Source of the DNA: an uncultured Halomonas sp.
Lineage (GTDB): Bacteria; Pseudomonadota; Gammaproteobacteria; Pseudomonadales; Halomonadaceae
Direction: 5' to 3'
Length of the DNA stretch: 64,000 nucleotides
Assembly: GCF_947493865.1 (NCBI RefSeq)
Contig: NZ_CANLTC010000004.1
Location: 230,999 to 294,998 of the forward strand
In this document: positions 36,150 to 44,741 of the stretch, in pieces
How positions within the stretch are numbered: the stretch's first letter is position 1
How the letters are laid out: each line of letters begins with the position of its first letter
Made by a program: the position numbers and the translations under genes
Notes under the pieces: model-generated
What the model was told of the DNA's origin: nothing
The model's input: only the letters and a program-made list of their open reading frames with translations
The model's database searches: none

Positions 36150-36616
36150 GCAGGCTCACCCTCCGGCGCCTGGCTGGCGCTACGTATGCGAAAGGCGCCC
36201 TCGCCCATCGCCATGACATTATCCGCGGCGTCGAGCACCTCGCCGCTCGCCATGAAGGTCGCCTTGCCGCCACCGCGACGATGGCCCACGGCGCGCAGTA
36301 CACCGCCCCGCGCCGCAGCCACGAAGGTGGTGGTCAGCGACAGGGTCATGCCCTTACGTATGTTCCCTGGCACGCTGCAATACAGGCCGGATAGGCTCAA
36401 TGCGGTATCCAGTAGCGACGTCAGCACGCCGCCATGCACGATGCCACTGCGGTTGAGATGCTGCTCACCAACGGTGAGCTCGACCACTGCCCTATTTTCT
36501 GACCACTCGGTGACCCGCATGCCCAGCAGACGCTGAAAGCCCATCTGTACGAGGCTGTCTTCCTCCTCCTGGCAGACGCTAGCGGCTTCCTCCTTCGGCA
36601 AGCGGCGCTCAGTCAT
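36146..36616 (-). CDS. PaaI-family hotdog thioesterase
   Basis: A 156-residue hotdog-fold thioesterase that hydrolyses acyl-CoA. The family motif NRSGIVHGGVLTSLLDTALSLSG carries the helix-start Gly and the catalytic Asp. GGAGGG lies 8 bases before ATG 36616, which overlaps the CoA-ligase gene by 8 bp. In this operon it could release CoA from stalled intermediates or free glutarate from glutaryl-CoA; the latter would feed the nearby glaH-lhgO genes. Confidence 0.88.
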   Translation of the reverse strand: MTERRLPKEEAASVCQEEEDSLVQMGFQRLLGMRVTEWSENRAVVELTVGEQHLNRSGIVHGGVLTSLLDTALSLSGLYCSVPGNIRKGMTLSLTTTFVAAARGGVLRAVGHRRGGGKATFMASGEVLDAADNVMAMGEGAFRIRSASQAPEGEPA

Positions 36617-38207
36617 TCGAGTAGCCCTCCTGAACCTGGCGACGAAGCGCACCTTTCAGGATCTTGCCGGTGGCGGTGGCCGGCAGCGTATCGACCAGGA
36701 ATATCTGGCTGGGCCGCTTGTAGGGCGCCAGACGCTCGGCCACGAACCGGCGTAACTCGTCTTCGGTCAGGCTGGCGCCGGGCTCGCATTGGACGAAGGC
36801 GATCACCTCTTCATTGCCGGACACCTGACGTCCGACCACCGCCGAGAGCGTGACGTCGGGATGCTCGTTGATGACCGCCTCGACATCCGGTGGGTAGATG
36901 TTGAAACCGGAGCGGATGATCAGTTCCTTGCTGCGCCCGACGATGAACAGCTCGCCACTGTCATCGACCCGCGCGATGTCGCCGGTATTCAGCCAACCGT
37001 CATCGGCGAGACAGGCCCGAGTGGTCTCGGGCTGTCGAAAGTAGCCGCGCATCACGTTGGGCCCACGCACCCACAGCTCGCCGATCTCCGGTGCCTCGTC
37101 ATCGGTACTGCCCAACGGCTCGAGCCGATATTCGAGCAGCGGCAGCACGCGACCGACGGTGGTGCTGGCGTAACTGTCATCGATGCGTGTCTGACTGATC
37201 GTCGGGCTTGCCTCGGTGAGGCCATAGCCATTGTGCAGGGTCAGCCCGAAGCAGGCTTCGACACGGCGCTTGAGATCACCATCCAGCGGCGAGCCGCCCG
37301 CCGAAATGTAGACCAGCGCCGGAGCTTCGAGCACCTGGCCCTGCTGCTTGAGGTATTCGAGCATGCGTGCATACATCGCCGGCACGCCCTGCAGCACCGT
37401 AATACGCTCGGTCACCAGCGCCTCGGCCAGGGCCGGCGCCTCGAAGCGCGGCACCGGATAAAGACAGGCGCCGTTGTACAGCGAGCCCATGCACACCGAG
37501 GCCAGACCGAACACGTGCGACATCGGCAGTACGCCGTAGACCCGCTGGCCTTGGGTCAAGTGACGCATGCCACCGGAGATCGAGGCGATGTACAGGATGC
37601 CCCGGTGGGTCAGCATCACGCCCTTGGGCGTGCCGGTGGTGCCCGAGGTGTAGATCATCGCCGCCACCTGCTTGGCGCCACTGGCGTGGACCGGCTCCGG
37701 TGCGGTGTCGGCCAGCGGACCGATCATCAATTCCCCGAGGCTCGAGTGTCGGAACGTCTCGGCACCCTGGCGCTTGCCATGGGCGGTGGCCTCCTTGGAG
37801 ACCGCAGAGGTATAGAAGACCCGCCGTGGCTCGCAGTTGGCGTGGATCAGGTCGACCTCCTTGGCCGACAGCCGCGAGTTGACGATCGCCAGCCAGGCAT
37901 CCATCTCGCTGGCCGCCAACAGCAACACGACCAGCGCTCGACAGTTTTCGCTCACCGCCATCAGCCGGTCACCGGGACGCACACTCAGGGAGGCCAACCA
38001 TTCGACGGCCGCATGCACCTCTTGCGCCAACTCGGCGTAGCTCCAACGCACCTCATCGTCGACGAGGGCCTCCTGGTTCGGTTGGCGGCTGGCCAGCTCG
38101 AGCACCCGGGTGCTCAATCGGTCGGGCAGTTCGGCCACCAGCTCGCTGGCCCAGCGACCGTTGATCAGCTCATCAGGCGCCTTGAGAGGATGCGACAATT
38201 TCATCAT
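36609..38207 (-). CDS. AMP-dependent acyl-CoA ligase
   Basis: Activates a free carboxylic acid to its CoA ester with ATP. The 532-residue adenylate-forming enzyme has the P-loop AAMIYTSGTTGTPKGVMLTH, the HNGYGLTEASPT motif, GWLNTGDIARVDDSGELFIVGR and the C-terminal catalytic lysine in LPATATGKILKGALRRQ. Its start overlaps the upstream acyl-CoA dehydrogenase stop by 4 bp (ATGA). Chain-length preference cannot be read; the neighbours suggest a dicarboxylate or similar acid (PimA-like role). Confidence 0.92.
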   Translation of the reverse strand: MMKLSHPLKAPDELINGRWASELVAELPDRLSTRVLELASRQPNQEALVDDEVRWSYAELAQEVHAAVEWLASLSVRPGDRLMAVSENCRALVVLLLAASEMDAWLAIVNSRLSAKEVDLIHANCEPRRVFYTSAVSKEATAHGKRQGAETFRHSSLGELMIGPLADTAPEPVHASGAKQVAAMIYTSGTTGTPKGVMLTHRGILYIASISGGMRHLTQGQRVYGVLPMSHVFGLASVCMGSLYNGACLYPVPRFEAPALAEALVTERITVLQGVPAMYARMLEYLKQQGQVLEAPALVYISAGGSPLDGDLKRRVEACFGLTLHNGYGLTEASPTISQTRIDDSYASTTVGRVLPLLEYRLEPLGSTDDEAPEIGELWVRGPNVMRGYFRQPETTRACLADDGWLNTGDIARVDDSGELFIVGRSKELIIRSGFNIYPPDVEAVINEHPDVTLSAVVGRQVSGNEEVIAFVQCEPGASLTEDELRRFVAERLAPYKRPSQIFLVDTLPATATGKILKGALRRQVQEGYSND

Positions 38208-39355
38208 CGGGCCTCCCGGACCATGTTGCGCGCGATCACCAACTGCTGGATCTGGGTGGTACCCTCGTAGATGCGGAACAGACGGACGTCACGATAGAAA
38301 CGCTCGACGGCGTATTCGGCCATGTAGCCCGCACCGCCATGGATCTGCACCGCGCGATCGGCGACACGACCGACCATCTCGGCACAGAACAGCTTGGCGC
38401 AGGAAGCCAGGGTCGAGACATCCTCCTCGGCGTCCTTGCGCCGCGCGGCGTCCATGACCATGGCGCGCCCCGCATAGGCTTCGGTCTTGCTGTCGGCAAG
38501 CATCGCCTGGACCAACTGATGCTCGGACAGCGCACATCCGAACTGCTGGCGCTCCATGGCGAAGCGCAGCGATTCCTCGACCAGGCGCTCGGCCACGCCG
38601 ACGCAGACCGCCGAGATATGCAAGCGGCCACGATCGAGAACCTTCATGGCGGTCTTGAACCCTTGTCCCTCGCGTCCGCCGATGATGTTCTCGGCCGGCA
38701 CCCGGCAGTCGTCGAAGATGATGTCGCAAGTATGAGCGCCCTTCTGACCCATCTTCTTGTCCGCTGGACCACGATGGAGGCCCGGCGTGTCACCCTCGAC
38801 GACGAAGGCACTGATTCCCCCGGCACCCTTGTTCTGGGGATCGGTGCGTGCCATCACCGTGAACAGGTCGGCCTCGGGGCCATTGGTGATATAGCGCTTG
38901 GTGCCGTTGAGCACGTAATGATCGCCATCGCGGATCGCCGTGGTACGCAGACTGGCGGCATCGGAACCGGAATCCGGCTCGGTGAGGCAGAATGAGCTGA
39001 TGATCTCGCCGGTGGCCAGGCGCGGCACATACTTGGCTTTTTGCTCTTCGGTGCCATCGATCAGGATGCCCTGGGCGCCGATGCCGTTGTTGGTGCCGAA
39101 GACCGAACGGAAGGCCGGCGAGGTCTTGCCGATCTCCATGGCAACCAGGGCTTCCTCTTCCATGGTCAGGCCAAGACCGCCGTATTCTTCGGGAATCGAC
39201 AGGCCGAACAGACCCATCTCCTTCATCTCCGCGAGAATTTCCGGAGGTACCGCATCCTCTTCGGCCAGTCGGGCCTCGTTGGGTATCAGACGCTCGCGCA
39301 CGAAGCGTGAAAGCGTATCGAGCAACTGATCGAGAAGTTCCTGGTCGCGAATCAT
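38204..39355 (-). CDS. acyl-CoA dehydrogenase (catalytic Glu present)
   Basis: A 383-residue homomeric-type ACAD: FCLTEPDSGSDAASLRTTA, ITNGPEADLF, QIHGGAGYMAEY and the catalytic glutamate in IYEGTTQIQQLVIARNM. It is distinct from the heteromeric pair at 25-28 kb. Start is ATG 39355 after GAGGAAA. It is first in the minus-strand operon ACAD, ligase, thioesterase, NMO-like and permease. Two copies of the operator-like motif lie in the 236-bp divergent region upstream. Confidence 0.92.
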   Translation of the reverse strand: MIRDQELLDQLLDTLSRFVRERLIPNEARLAEEDAVPPEILAEMKEMGLFGLSIPEEYGGLGLTMEEEALVAMEIGKTSPAFRSVFGTNNGIGAQGILIDGTEEQKAKYVPRLATGEIISSFCLTEPDSGSDAASLRTTAIRDGDHYVLNGTKRYITNGPEADLFTVMARTDPQNKGAGGISAFVVEGDTPGLHRGPADKKMGQKGAHTCDIIFDDCRVPAENIIGGREGQGFKTAMKVLDRGRLHISAVCVGVAERLVEESLRFAMERQQFGCALSEHQLVQAMLADSKTEAYAGRAMVMDAARRKDAEEDVSTLASCAKLFCAEMVGRVADRAVQIHGGAGYMAEYAVERFYRDVRLFRIYEGTTQIQQLVIARNMVREAR

Positions 39356-39438
39356 GGCGGTTTCCTCGCTGCCGTCTTTTACAAGATTGATACTGGAAGG
39401 GATGACAAAGCCGCTGGCAACCACTGCCTTAGACTTTA

Positions 39439-39455
39439 GTTTTGCAATACGAAAC
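39439..39455. promoter_or_regulatory. operator-like repeat, copy 1 in the divergent region
   Basis: GTTTTGCAATACGAAAC is an imperfect palindrome that differs by one base from the sequence at 39,533-39,549. It lies between the acyl-CoA dehydrogenase operon and the divergent 3-hydroxyacyl-CoA dehydrogenase gene. Confidence 0.65.
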
Positions 39456-39532
39456 CAGAGTGGTTCAAGGCTTCACTCATCTTGCGATGCACTGTTGCAC
39501 AGCCTATGATGACCGTCAATATTCGAAACTGT

Positions 39533-39549
39533 GTTTTGCTATACGAAAC
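39533..39549. promoter_or_regulatory. operator-like repeat, copy 2 in the divergent region
   Basis: GTTTTGCTATACGAAAC is the second copy, with 16 of 17 bases shared with copy 1 and the same orientation, 94 bp apart centre to centre (nine helical turns). It is 42 bp before the start of the 3-hydroxyacyl-CoA dehydrogenase gene. A further half-site TTCGAAAC lies just to the left. Confidence 0.65.
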
Positions 39550-39591
39550 ATACAACCCTCATCAGGATCCAGACGGGAGGCATCAGAGCTC

Positions 39592-41109
39592 ATGAGTCAA
39601 ACCATCACCACCATTGGCATCGTCGGCACCGGCGCCATGGGCCGTGGCATCGCTCAGATCGCCGCCGAAGCGGGCCTGCGGATCAAGTTGCACGATACGC
39701 GTGACGGCGCCGTCGACGAAGCCAAGGCCTTCATCGGCAAGCTGTGGGCGCGCGGGGTCGAGAAGCAGCGCTTCAACCAAGCGCGGGCCGACGAGATGAG
39801 CGCCCTGTTATCGGAAGCCAAGGCTCTGGAGGATCTGGCCGACTGCGAACTGGTGATCGAGGCGATCATCGAACGCGTGGACGCCAAACGGGATCTCTTC
39901 AAGCAGCTCGAAGCGGTGCTTGGCGAAAAGGCCATCCTCGCCACCAATACCTCCTCCCTGTCGGTCACCGAGATTGCGGCGGCTTGTGAGCACCCCGAGC
40001 GGGTAATCGGCTTCCATTTCTTCAATCCCGTGCCTTTGATGAAGATCGTCGAAGTCATCCCGGGGCTGAAGACAGCTGCTGCAGTGGTCGAGGCCACCGA
40101 AGCCCTCGGCCAGCGCTTCGGTCATTTCACCGCACGGGCCACCGATACGCCGGGCTTCCTGGTCAACCATGCCGGACGTGCCTACGGCACCGAAGCGCTG
40201 CGCATCCTTTCCGAAGGTGTCGCCGATCACGTCACCATCGATCGTCTGCTGAAGGACCAGGGTGGCTTTCGCATGGGTCCCTTCACCCTGCTCGATCTGA
40301 CCGGGCTGGATGTCTCTCACGCGGTGATGGAATCGATCTATCACCAGTACTATCAAGAGCCGCGCTTTCGCCCCTCGGCTCTCACTGGGCAACGACTTGC
40401 TGCGGGCCTGCTGGGCCAAAAGAGCGGAGAAGGTTTCTATCGCTACGCCGATGGCCAGGCCGTGATACCCGATGAACCATCCGCTCCCGCCTGCGAACCG
40501 TTACAGGTTTGGATCAGCACCGAGGATGCGGAGGCGCATCGCGCACTGGCCAAGGTGGTCGAGGCGGCCGGTTGGACGCTGGAGGCCAGCGATAGTCCCA
40601 GCGCCAGCGCACTCTGTCTGCTTACCCCCTACGGCGAGGACACCACCGACAGCGCGCTGCGCCAGCAACTCGATCCAGCCCGCTGCGTCGCCATCGACAT
40701 GCTTGCCGGCCTCGATAAACGACGTTGCCTGATGACCAGCCCGGCAACCCGTGCCGACATGCGTGACGCTGCCCATTCGCTACTTGCCAAGGACGGCACC
40801 CCGGTCAGCGTGATCCACGACAGCGCAGGCTTCGTGCTGCAACGTGTGGCTGCCTGCATCGTCAATATCGGCGCCGACATCGCCCAGCAACGTGTCGCCG
40901 AGCCCGACACCATCGACCGCGCCGTCGAACTGGGCCTAGGCTATCCCCAAGGGCCATTGGCCATGGGCGAGCACTACGGCGCACGCCGCATCCTTACCAT
41001 CCTGGAAAACCTGCAGGCTGCCAACGGCGACCCCCGCTACCGTCCGAGTCCCTGGTTGCGTCGCCGAGCACGCCTGGGTATGCCCTTGACCATCACCAGC
41101 GCCCAGTAG
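39592..41109 (+). CDS. 3-hydroxyacyl-CoA dehydrogenase (PaaH/DcaH type)
   Basis: Oxidises a 3-hydroxyacyl-CoA with NAD+. The 505-residue length and second C-terminal domain (HDSAGFVLQRVAACIVNIGAD, then LGLGYPQGPLAMGE) match PaaH/DcaH, the 3-hydroxyadipyl-CoA dehydrogenases. The NAD motif is intact (GIVGTGAMGRGIAQ), as is the catalytic HFFNPVPLMKIVEV. It can supply the activity lost in the FadB-like protein at 23.8 kb. Start ATG 39592 is preceded by GGGAGG at 11 bases, a long spacing; upstream in-frame codons cross the operator sites and are unlikely. The thiolase gene follows after 23 bp. Confidence 0.92.
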   Translation: MSQTITTIGIVGTGAMGRGIAQIAAEAGLRIKLHDTRDGAVDEAKAFIGKLWARGVEKQRFNQARADEMSALLSEAKALEDLADCELVIEAIIERVDAKRDLFKQLEAVLGEKAILATNTSSLSVTEIAAACEHPERVIGFHFFNPVPLMKIVEVIPGLKTAAAVVEATEALGQRFGHFTARATDTPGFLVNHAGRAYGTEALRILSEGVADHVTIDRLLKDQGGFRMGPFTLLDLTGLDVSHAVMESIYHQYYQEPRFRPSALTGQRLAAGLLGQKSGEGFYRYADGQAVIPDEPSAPACEPLQVWISTEDAEAHRALAKVVEAAGWTLEASDSPSASALCLLTPYGEDTTDSALRQQLDPARCVAIDMLAGLDKRRCLMTSPATRADMRDAAHSLLAKDGTPVSVIHDSAGFVLQRVAACIVNIGADIAQQRVAEPDTIDRAVELGLGYPQGPLAMGEHYGARRILTILENLQAANGDPRYRPSPWLRRRARLGMPLTITSAQ

Positions 41110-41132
41110 TCAATCGACAACGGAGATTAACC

Positions 41133-42338
41133 ATGCAAGACGCCTATCTGTACGATGGTATTCGCACTCCCTTCGGCCGCCATGGCGGCGCCTTGGCCGG
41201 GGTACGCCCCGATGATCTGCTGGGGATGACCCTGAAGCATCTTATCGAGCGCTCGTCATTCGCCCCCCAAGCCTATGAAGAGGTCCTCGCCGGCTGCACC
41301 AACCAGGCGGGCGAAGACTCCCGCAATGTGGCGCGCCACGCCGCTTTACTTGCCGGCTTGCCAATCGAAGTAGCCGGACAAACCATCAATCGGCTATGCG
41401 GCAGTGGCCTGGCAGCGATCCTCGATGCCGCCCGCGCGACCCGCAACGATGAAGGTGAGCTATTTCTGGCAGGCGGGGTAGAGAGCATGAGCCGCGCCCC
41501 TTATGTACTGGGCAAGGCTGAATCCGCTTACGCCCGCAACCAGCCCCTCTACGATACGGTGATCGGTTCGCGCTTTCCCAACCCTTGGCTTGCCAAAGAG
41601 TATGGCAGTCATAGCATGCCGGAAACCGCCGATAACGTTGCTCACGACCTCGAGATCGGTCGCGACGCCGCCGATACCTATGCGGCACGCTCTCAGGCAC
41701 GCTATGCGGAAGCACTGACACGCGGCTTCTATACTGGCGAGCTGTTACCCATTGAGGTGCCCCGGGGCCGCAAGCAGCCGCCTCTGCTGGTGGATCAGGA
41801 CGAGCACCCCCGTCCTGGCAGTGATGCGGAAAAGCTCGGCCGTCTACCGGCACTATTCGAGAACGGCATAGTCTCCGCAGGTAACGCTTCCGGCCTCAAC
41901 GACGGCGCCGCAGCGATGATCGTCGGTAGTCTTGGCGCCGGCGAGAAGGCAGGCATGACGCCACGCGGACGCATTGTTTCCGGCGCCGTGGCTGGTGTCG
42001 CGCCACGGGTAATGGGACTAGGGCCGGTTCCTTCCAGTCAGAAGGCTCTGGCCCGCGCAGGCCTAACAATGGAACAGATGGATCTGATCGAAATCAACGA
42101 AGCTTTTGCCGTGCAAGTCCTCGGCTGCGTCAAGCAACTGGGACTGTCCGCAGACGACAGTCGTCTCAACCCTAATGGCGGCGCTATCGCCATCGGCCAT
42201 CCGCTAGGCGCCTCCGGTGCGCGCCTGGCGCTGACCGCATTGCGGCAGCTCGAGATGACCGGCGGTCGCTATGCGCTGGTCACCATGTGCATCGGGGTCG
42301 GCCAAGGCATCGCCGCAGTGATCGAGCGATTCGAGTAA
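41133..42338 (+). CDS. 3-oxoacyl-CoA thiolase of 3-oxoadipyl-CoA type
   Basis: A 401-residue thiolase that cleaves a 3-oxoacyl-CoA to acetyl-CoA and a shortened acyl-CoA. The sequence is PcaF/PaaJ-like (GIRTPFGRHGGALAGVR, GCTNQAGEDSRNVARHAALLAGLP, FLAGGVESMSRAPYVLGKA, SMPETADNVA). Catalytic residues are Cys in NRLCGSGLAAI, His in GHPLGASGARL and Cys in VTMCIGVGQG. PcaF-type enzymes act on 3-oxoadipyl-CoA, which fits a dicarboxylate pathway. GGAG precedes ATG 41133; a strong terminator follows. Confidence 0.93.
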   Translation: MQDAYLYDGIRTPFGRHGGALAGVRPDDLLGMTLKHLIERSSFAPQAYEEVLAGCTNQAGEDSRNVARHAALLAGLPIEVAGQTINRLCGSGLAAILDAARATRNDEGELFLAGGVESMSRAPYVLGKAESAYARNQPLYDTVIGSRFPNPWLAKEYGSHSMPETADNVAHDLEIGRDAADTYAARSQARYAEALTRGFYTGELLPIEVPRGRKQPPLLVDQDEHPRPGSDAEKLGRLPALFENGIVSAGNASGLNDGAAAMIVGSLGAGEKAGMTPRGRIVSGAVAGVAPRVMGLGPVPSSQKALARAGLTMEQMDLIEINEAFAVQVLGCVKQLGLSADDSRLNPNGGAIAIGHPLGASGARLALTALRQLEMTGGRYALVTMCIGVGQGIAAVIERFE

Positions 42339-42360
42339 AGCGACAAGATTGTATTCTCCT

Positions 42361-42387
42361 ACGCCCGCTTCGATGCGGGCGTTTTAT
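42361..42387 (+). terminator. rho-independent terminator after the thiolase gene
   Basis: Perfect 8-bp stem ACGCCCGC / GCGGGCGT with a 6-nt loop, followed by TTTATC, 22 bp after the thiolase stop. Confidence 0.8.
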
Positions 42388-42467
42388 CGCCTGGATAGCG
42401 GTTAACGCTATGGGCCACCAGTTGTGCGATACTCGATTTCATTTACTGGCCACTCTAGGGAGCGTGC

Positions 42468-43283
42468 ATGAACAAACCGCTGAACATCGATGACGAACAT
42501 GACAGTACCGCCAAGGATCGCAATTTCGTCACTGCCCTCTCGCGCGGTCTGGAACTGCTGCGTGCCTTCGGGGCCGGCGAGGAGTATCTGGGAAATGCCG
42601 AACTCTCCAGCCGTACCGGTATCCCCCGGCCCACCGTGTCGCGTCTGACCTACACCCTCAAGCAGCTGGGCTATCTGCAGCATAACGAGCGTCTAGAGAA
42701 ATATCGCCTGGGGGCGGGCATTCTCGCGCTGGGTTATCGTTACCTGGCGAGCATGGGAATCCGCGACGTCGCCCGTCCGCACATGCAGCGCCTGGCTGAT
42801 GCTACCGACTGCGCCATCGCCCTGGGCACGGAAGATCGCCAGTCGATGACCTATGTCGAGGTATGCCAAGGTGGCGGCCCGCTGGTGATGCGTCTGGAAA
42901 CAGGTTCGCGCATCCCTCTGACGACTACCGCCATCGGCCGCGCCTGGTTATGTGGCATTTCCACTGAGCGCCGCCGCCAGTTAATGGACAACATGCGTCA
43001 AAGCGACCCCGATAACTGGCCGGCCATCGAGCAGTCGATCCATAAGTCGCTCGATGACTATGCAACCTATGGTTTCTGTCTCTCGGAAGGAGACTGGGAG
43101 CGCGAGATAAGCGCGGTCGCCATGCCGCTGATCCTTGAGGAAGGTGCCGAGGTGATGGCTCTTAACTGTGGTGGTTCATCACTACGTTTGAGCCATCGGG
43201 TTTTGGTGGAAAACTTGGGGCCAAGGCTCAAGGATTTGGTCGAACAGATCAAAGGTTCGCTGGAGCCACCAAGTATCGTCTAA
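42468..43283 (+). CDS. IclR-family transcriptional regulator
   Basis: A 271-residue regulator with an N-terminal winged helix-turn-helix (LSRGLELLRAFGAGEEYLG, SSRTGIPRPTVSRLTYTLKQLGYL) and a C-terminal effector domain (MTYVEVCQGGGPLVMRLETG, TTTAIGRAWLCG, YGFCLSEGDWEREI) of the PcaR/PobR/KdgR type. It is the only cluster-specific regulator between 19 and 43 kb and is the natural candidate for the shared operator-like sites. A weak match (GTTGTGCGATACTCGA at about 42,422) upstream may serve autoregulation. Its stop codon lies at the left end of a MITE-like element. Confidence 0.92.
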   Translation: MNKPLNIDDEHDSTAKDRNFVTALSRGLELLRAFGAGEEYLGNAELSSRTGIPRPTVSRLTYTLKQLGYLQHNERLEKYRLGAGILALGYRYLASMGIRDVARPHMQRLADATDCAIALGTEDRQSMTYVEVCQGGGPLVMRLETGSRIPLTTTAIGRAWLCGISTERRRQLMDNMRQSDPDNWPAIEQSIHKSLDDYATYGFCLSEGDWEREISAVAMPLILEEGAEVMALNCGGSSLRLSHRVLVENLGPRLKDLVEQIKGSLEPPSIV

Positions 43284-43458
43284 GGAATCGCTGCATAAAT
43301 GCCTACACGAACGAATTGCTGCGTTGCGCGGTGCTGGTGCGCCAGCCCGGTCGAAACTCGCCTAACTCCATGTTATGTCTCGTTTTCTGCGCTCCGTGCG
43401 CCTTGCAGCGTAGCGACGCCCGCTTATTTCGCTCGGCGATTTATTCAGCAATTCCCTA
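43281..43458. mobile_element. MITE-like element 1
   Basis: About 178 bp flanked by TA dinucleotides with terminal inverted repeats: left GGAATCGCTGCATAAAT (43284-43300) and right, read in reverse, GGAATTGCTGAATAAAT (43439-43455), 15 of 17 identical. No real coding capacity. It fills the space between the convergent iclR and lhgO genes; the TAA stop of the IclR gene forms its left edge. Confidence 0.65.
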
Positions 43459-43488
43459 AGCCTTCCACTAAAATCGCGGATTTACTCT

Positions 43489-44685
43489 TCACTCCCCGAC
43501 CAACGCCTTGACCTTCTCGACGATATGCGCGCCGATGGGAATCGCCGATGTGGCCGCCGGTGACGGTGCGTTGCACACGTTGACGGTGCGCTTGGTATTG
43601 ACGAACAGGAAGTCGTCGATCAGCTTGCCATCCCGAGACACCGCCTGGGCGCGCACGCCGGCGGGGTAAGGCTGGAGATCGTCCAGGGTGACGCTCGGAC
43701 AGTATTTTCGCACCTGGGCAAGATAGCCCTTCTTGTACAGCGAGTTCTTCATCTCGATCAACCCCGGGCGCAGGTTGGCCTTGAGCACCTTGAAAATCCC
43801 CGGATTGGTCAACATCGCCGCACTGTCGGCAAGCGAAATATCGCTTTTCCGGTAACCCTCGCGCTTGAAGGCCAGCACCGCGTTAGGGCCAACCGTAACG
43901 CTGCCATCGATCATGCGGGTCAGATGCACGCCGAGAAACGGCATCGCCGGGTCGGGAATGGGGTAGATCAGGTGATTGACGATGCGGTTGTGTTCAGGCG
44001 GTAGCCGGTAGTATTCGCCGCGGAACGGGCAGATGGTAAAGCCTGGGTTCTGGCCCAGCATGCGCACCACGCGATCCGCCATCAATCCGGAGCAGGAGAC
44101 CAGGTGACGGGTCGTGAACTCGCCCTGGCCGGTCTTGACGATGACTTCATTGGCACGCTCTTCCAGGCCGGTCACCGCCGTGGAATAACGAATCACGCCG
44201 CCGGCCTTCTCGAACTCGCCTCCCATCGCCGCGGCGATCTTGGCATAGCTGACGATGCCGCTGGAGGGAAAGAACATCCCCCCGATTCCGGTGATGTTGG
44301 GTTCCCGTTCGCGCAGTTCGTCCGCTGTCAGCCAGGTGCGCTCCAGACCATTGGCCTCGGTACGCTCCCATAGCAAACGCATGCGCTGCATTTCAACGTC
44401 ATCGGTCGCCACCAGCAGCTTGCCGCATACATCGAAGGGAATGCCGTGGGCCTCGCAGAACGCCTTGGTCGCGCGATTGCCCTCGAAACAGAAACGCGCC
44501 TTGAGGCTACCCGGCGTATAGTAGACGCCGGCATGGATAACACCGCTGTTGTGGCCGGTCTGATGCTGGGCTGGCCCGCTTTCCTTCTCGATCAGCAGCA
44601 TCCTGCGATCGGGGTAGGTCTGGATGAGCTGCATGGCGGTGGACATGCCGAGGATGCCACCGCCGATGATGATGAAGTCGTACAC
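43489..44685 (-). CDS. lhgO: L-2-hydroxyglutarate oxidase/dehydrogenase
   Basis: LhgO oxidises L-2-hydroxyglutarate to 2-oxoglutarate and passes electrons to the membrane quinone pool. The 398-residue FAD protein has the dinucleotide motif DFIIIGGGILGMSTA (3-17), TGHNSGVIHAGVYYTPGSLKA, the GMFFPSSGIVSY region and AQAVSRDGKLIDDFL near the end, all typical. Start is GTG 44685 with GAGG seven bases upstream. It follows glaH by 56 bp; the two form the glutarate hydroxylation pathway. Confidence 0.95.
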   Translation of the reverse strand: MYDFIIIGGGILGMSTAMQLIQTYPDRRMLLIEKESGPAQHQTGHNSGVIHAGVYYTPGSLKARFCFEGNRATKAFCEAHGIPFDVCGKLLVATDDVEMQRMRLLWERTEANGLERTWLTADELREREPNITGIGGMFFPSSGIVSYAKIAAAMGGEFEKAGGVIRYSTAVTGLEERANEVIVKTGQGEFTTRHLVSCSGLMADRVVRMLGQNPGFTICPFRGEYYRLPPEHNRIVNHLIYPIPDPAMPFLGVHLTRMIDGSVTVGPNAVLAFKREGYRKSDISLADSAAMLTNPGIFKVLKANLRPGLIEMKNSLYKKGYLAQVRKYCPSVTLDDLQPYPAGVRAQAVSRDGKLIDDFLFVNTKRTVNVCNAPSPAATSAIPIGAHIVEKVKALVGE

Positions 44686-44741
44686 TCTGATGCCTCATGT
44701 CGTCGGGGATCGGGCCGCGACTCTTACGGCTCGTATGTTAA

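Noticed and set aside
36789..38270. 493-codon open frame on the plus strand
   Set aside because: Antisense to the CoA ligase gene; composition (many His, Gln, Arg) is typical of a shadow frame.
39439..39549. CRISPR-like repeats
   Set aside because: Only two 17-bp copies within a promoter region; the repeated sequence is palindromic and recurs in other promoters, which fits operators.
43299..43511. Small protein gene after iclR
   Set aside because: The frame lies within the MITE-like element and has no ribosome-binding site.
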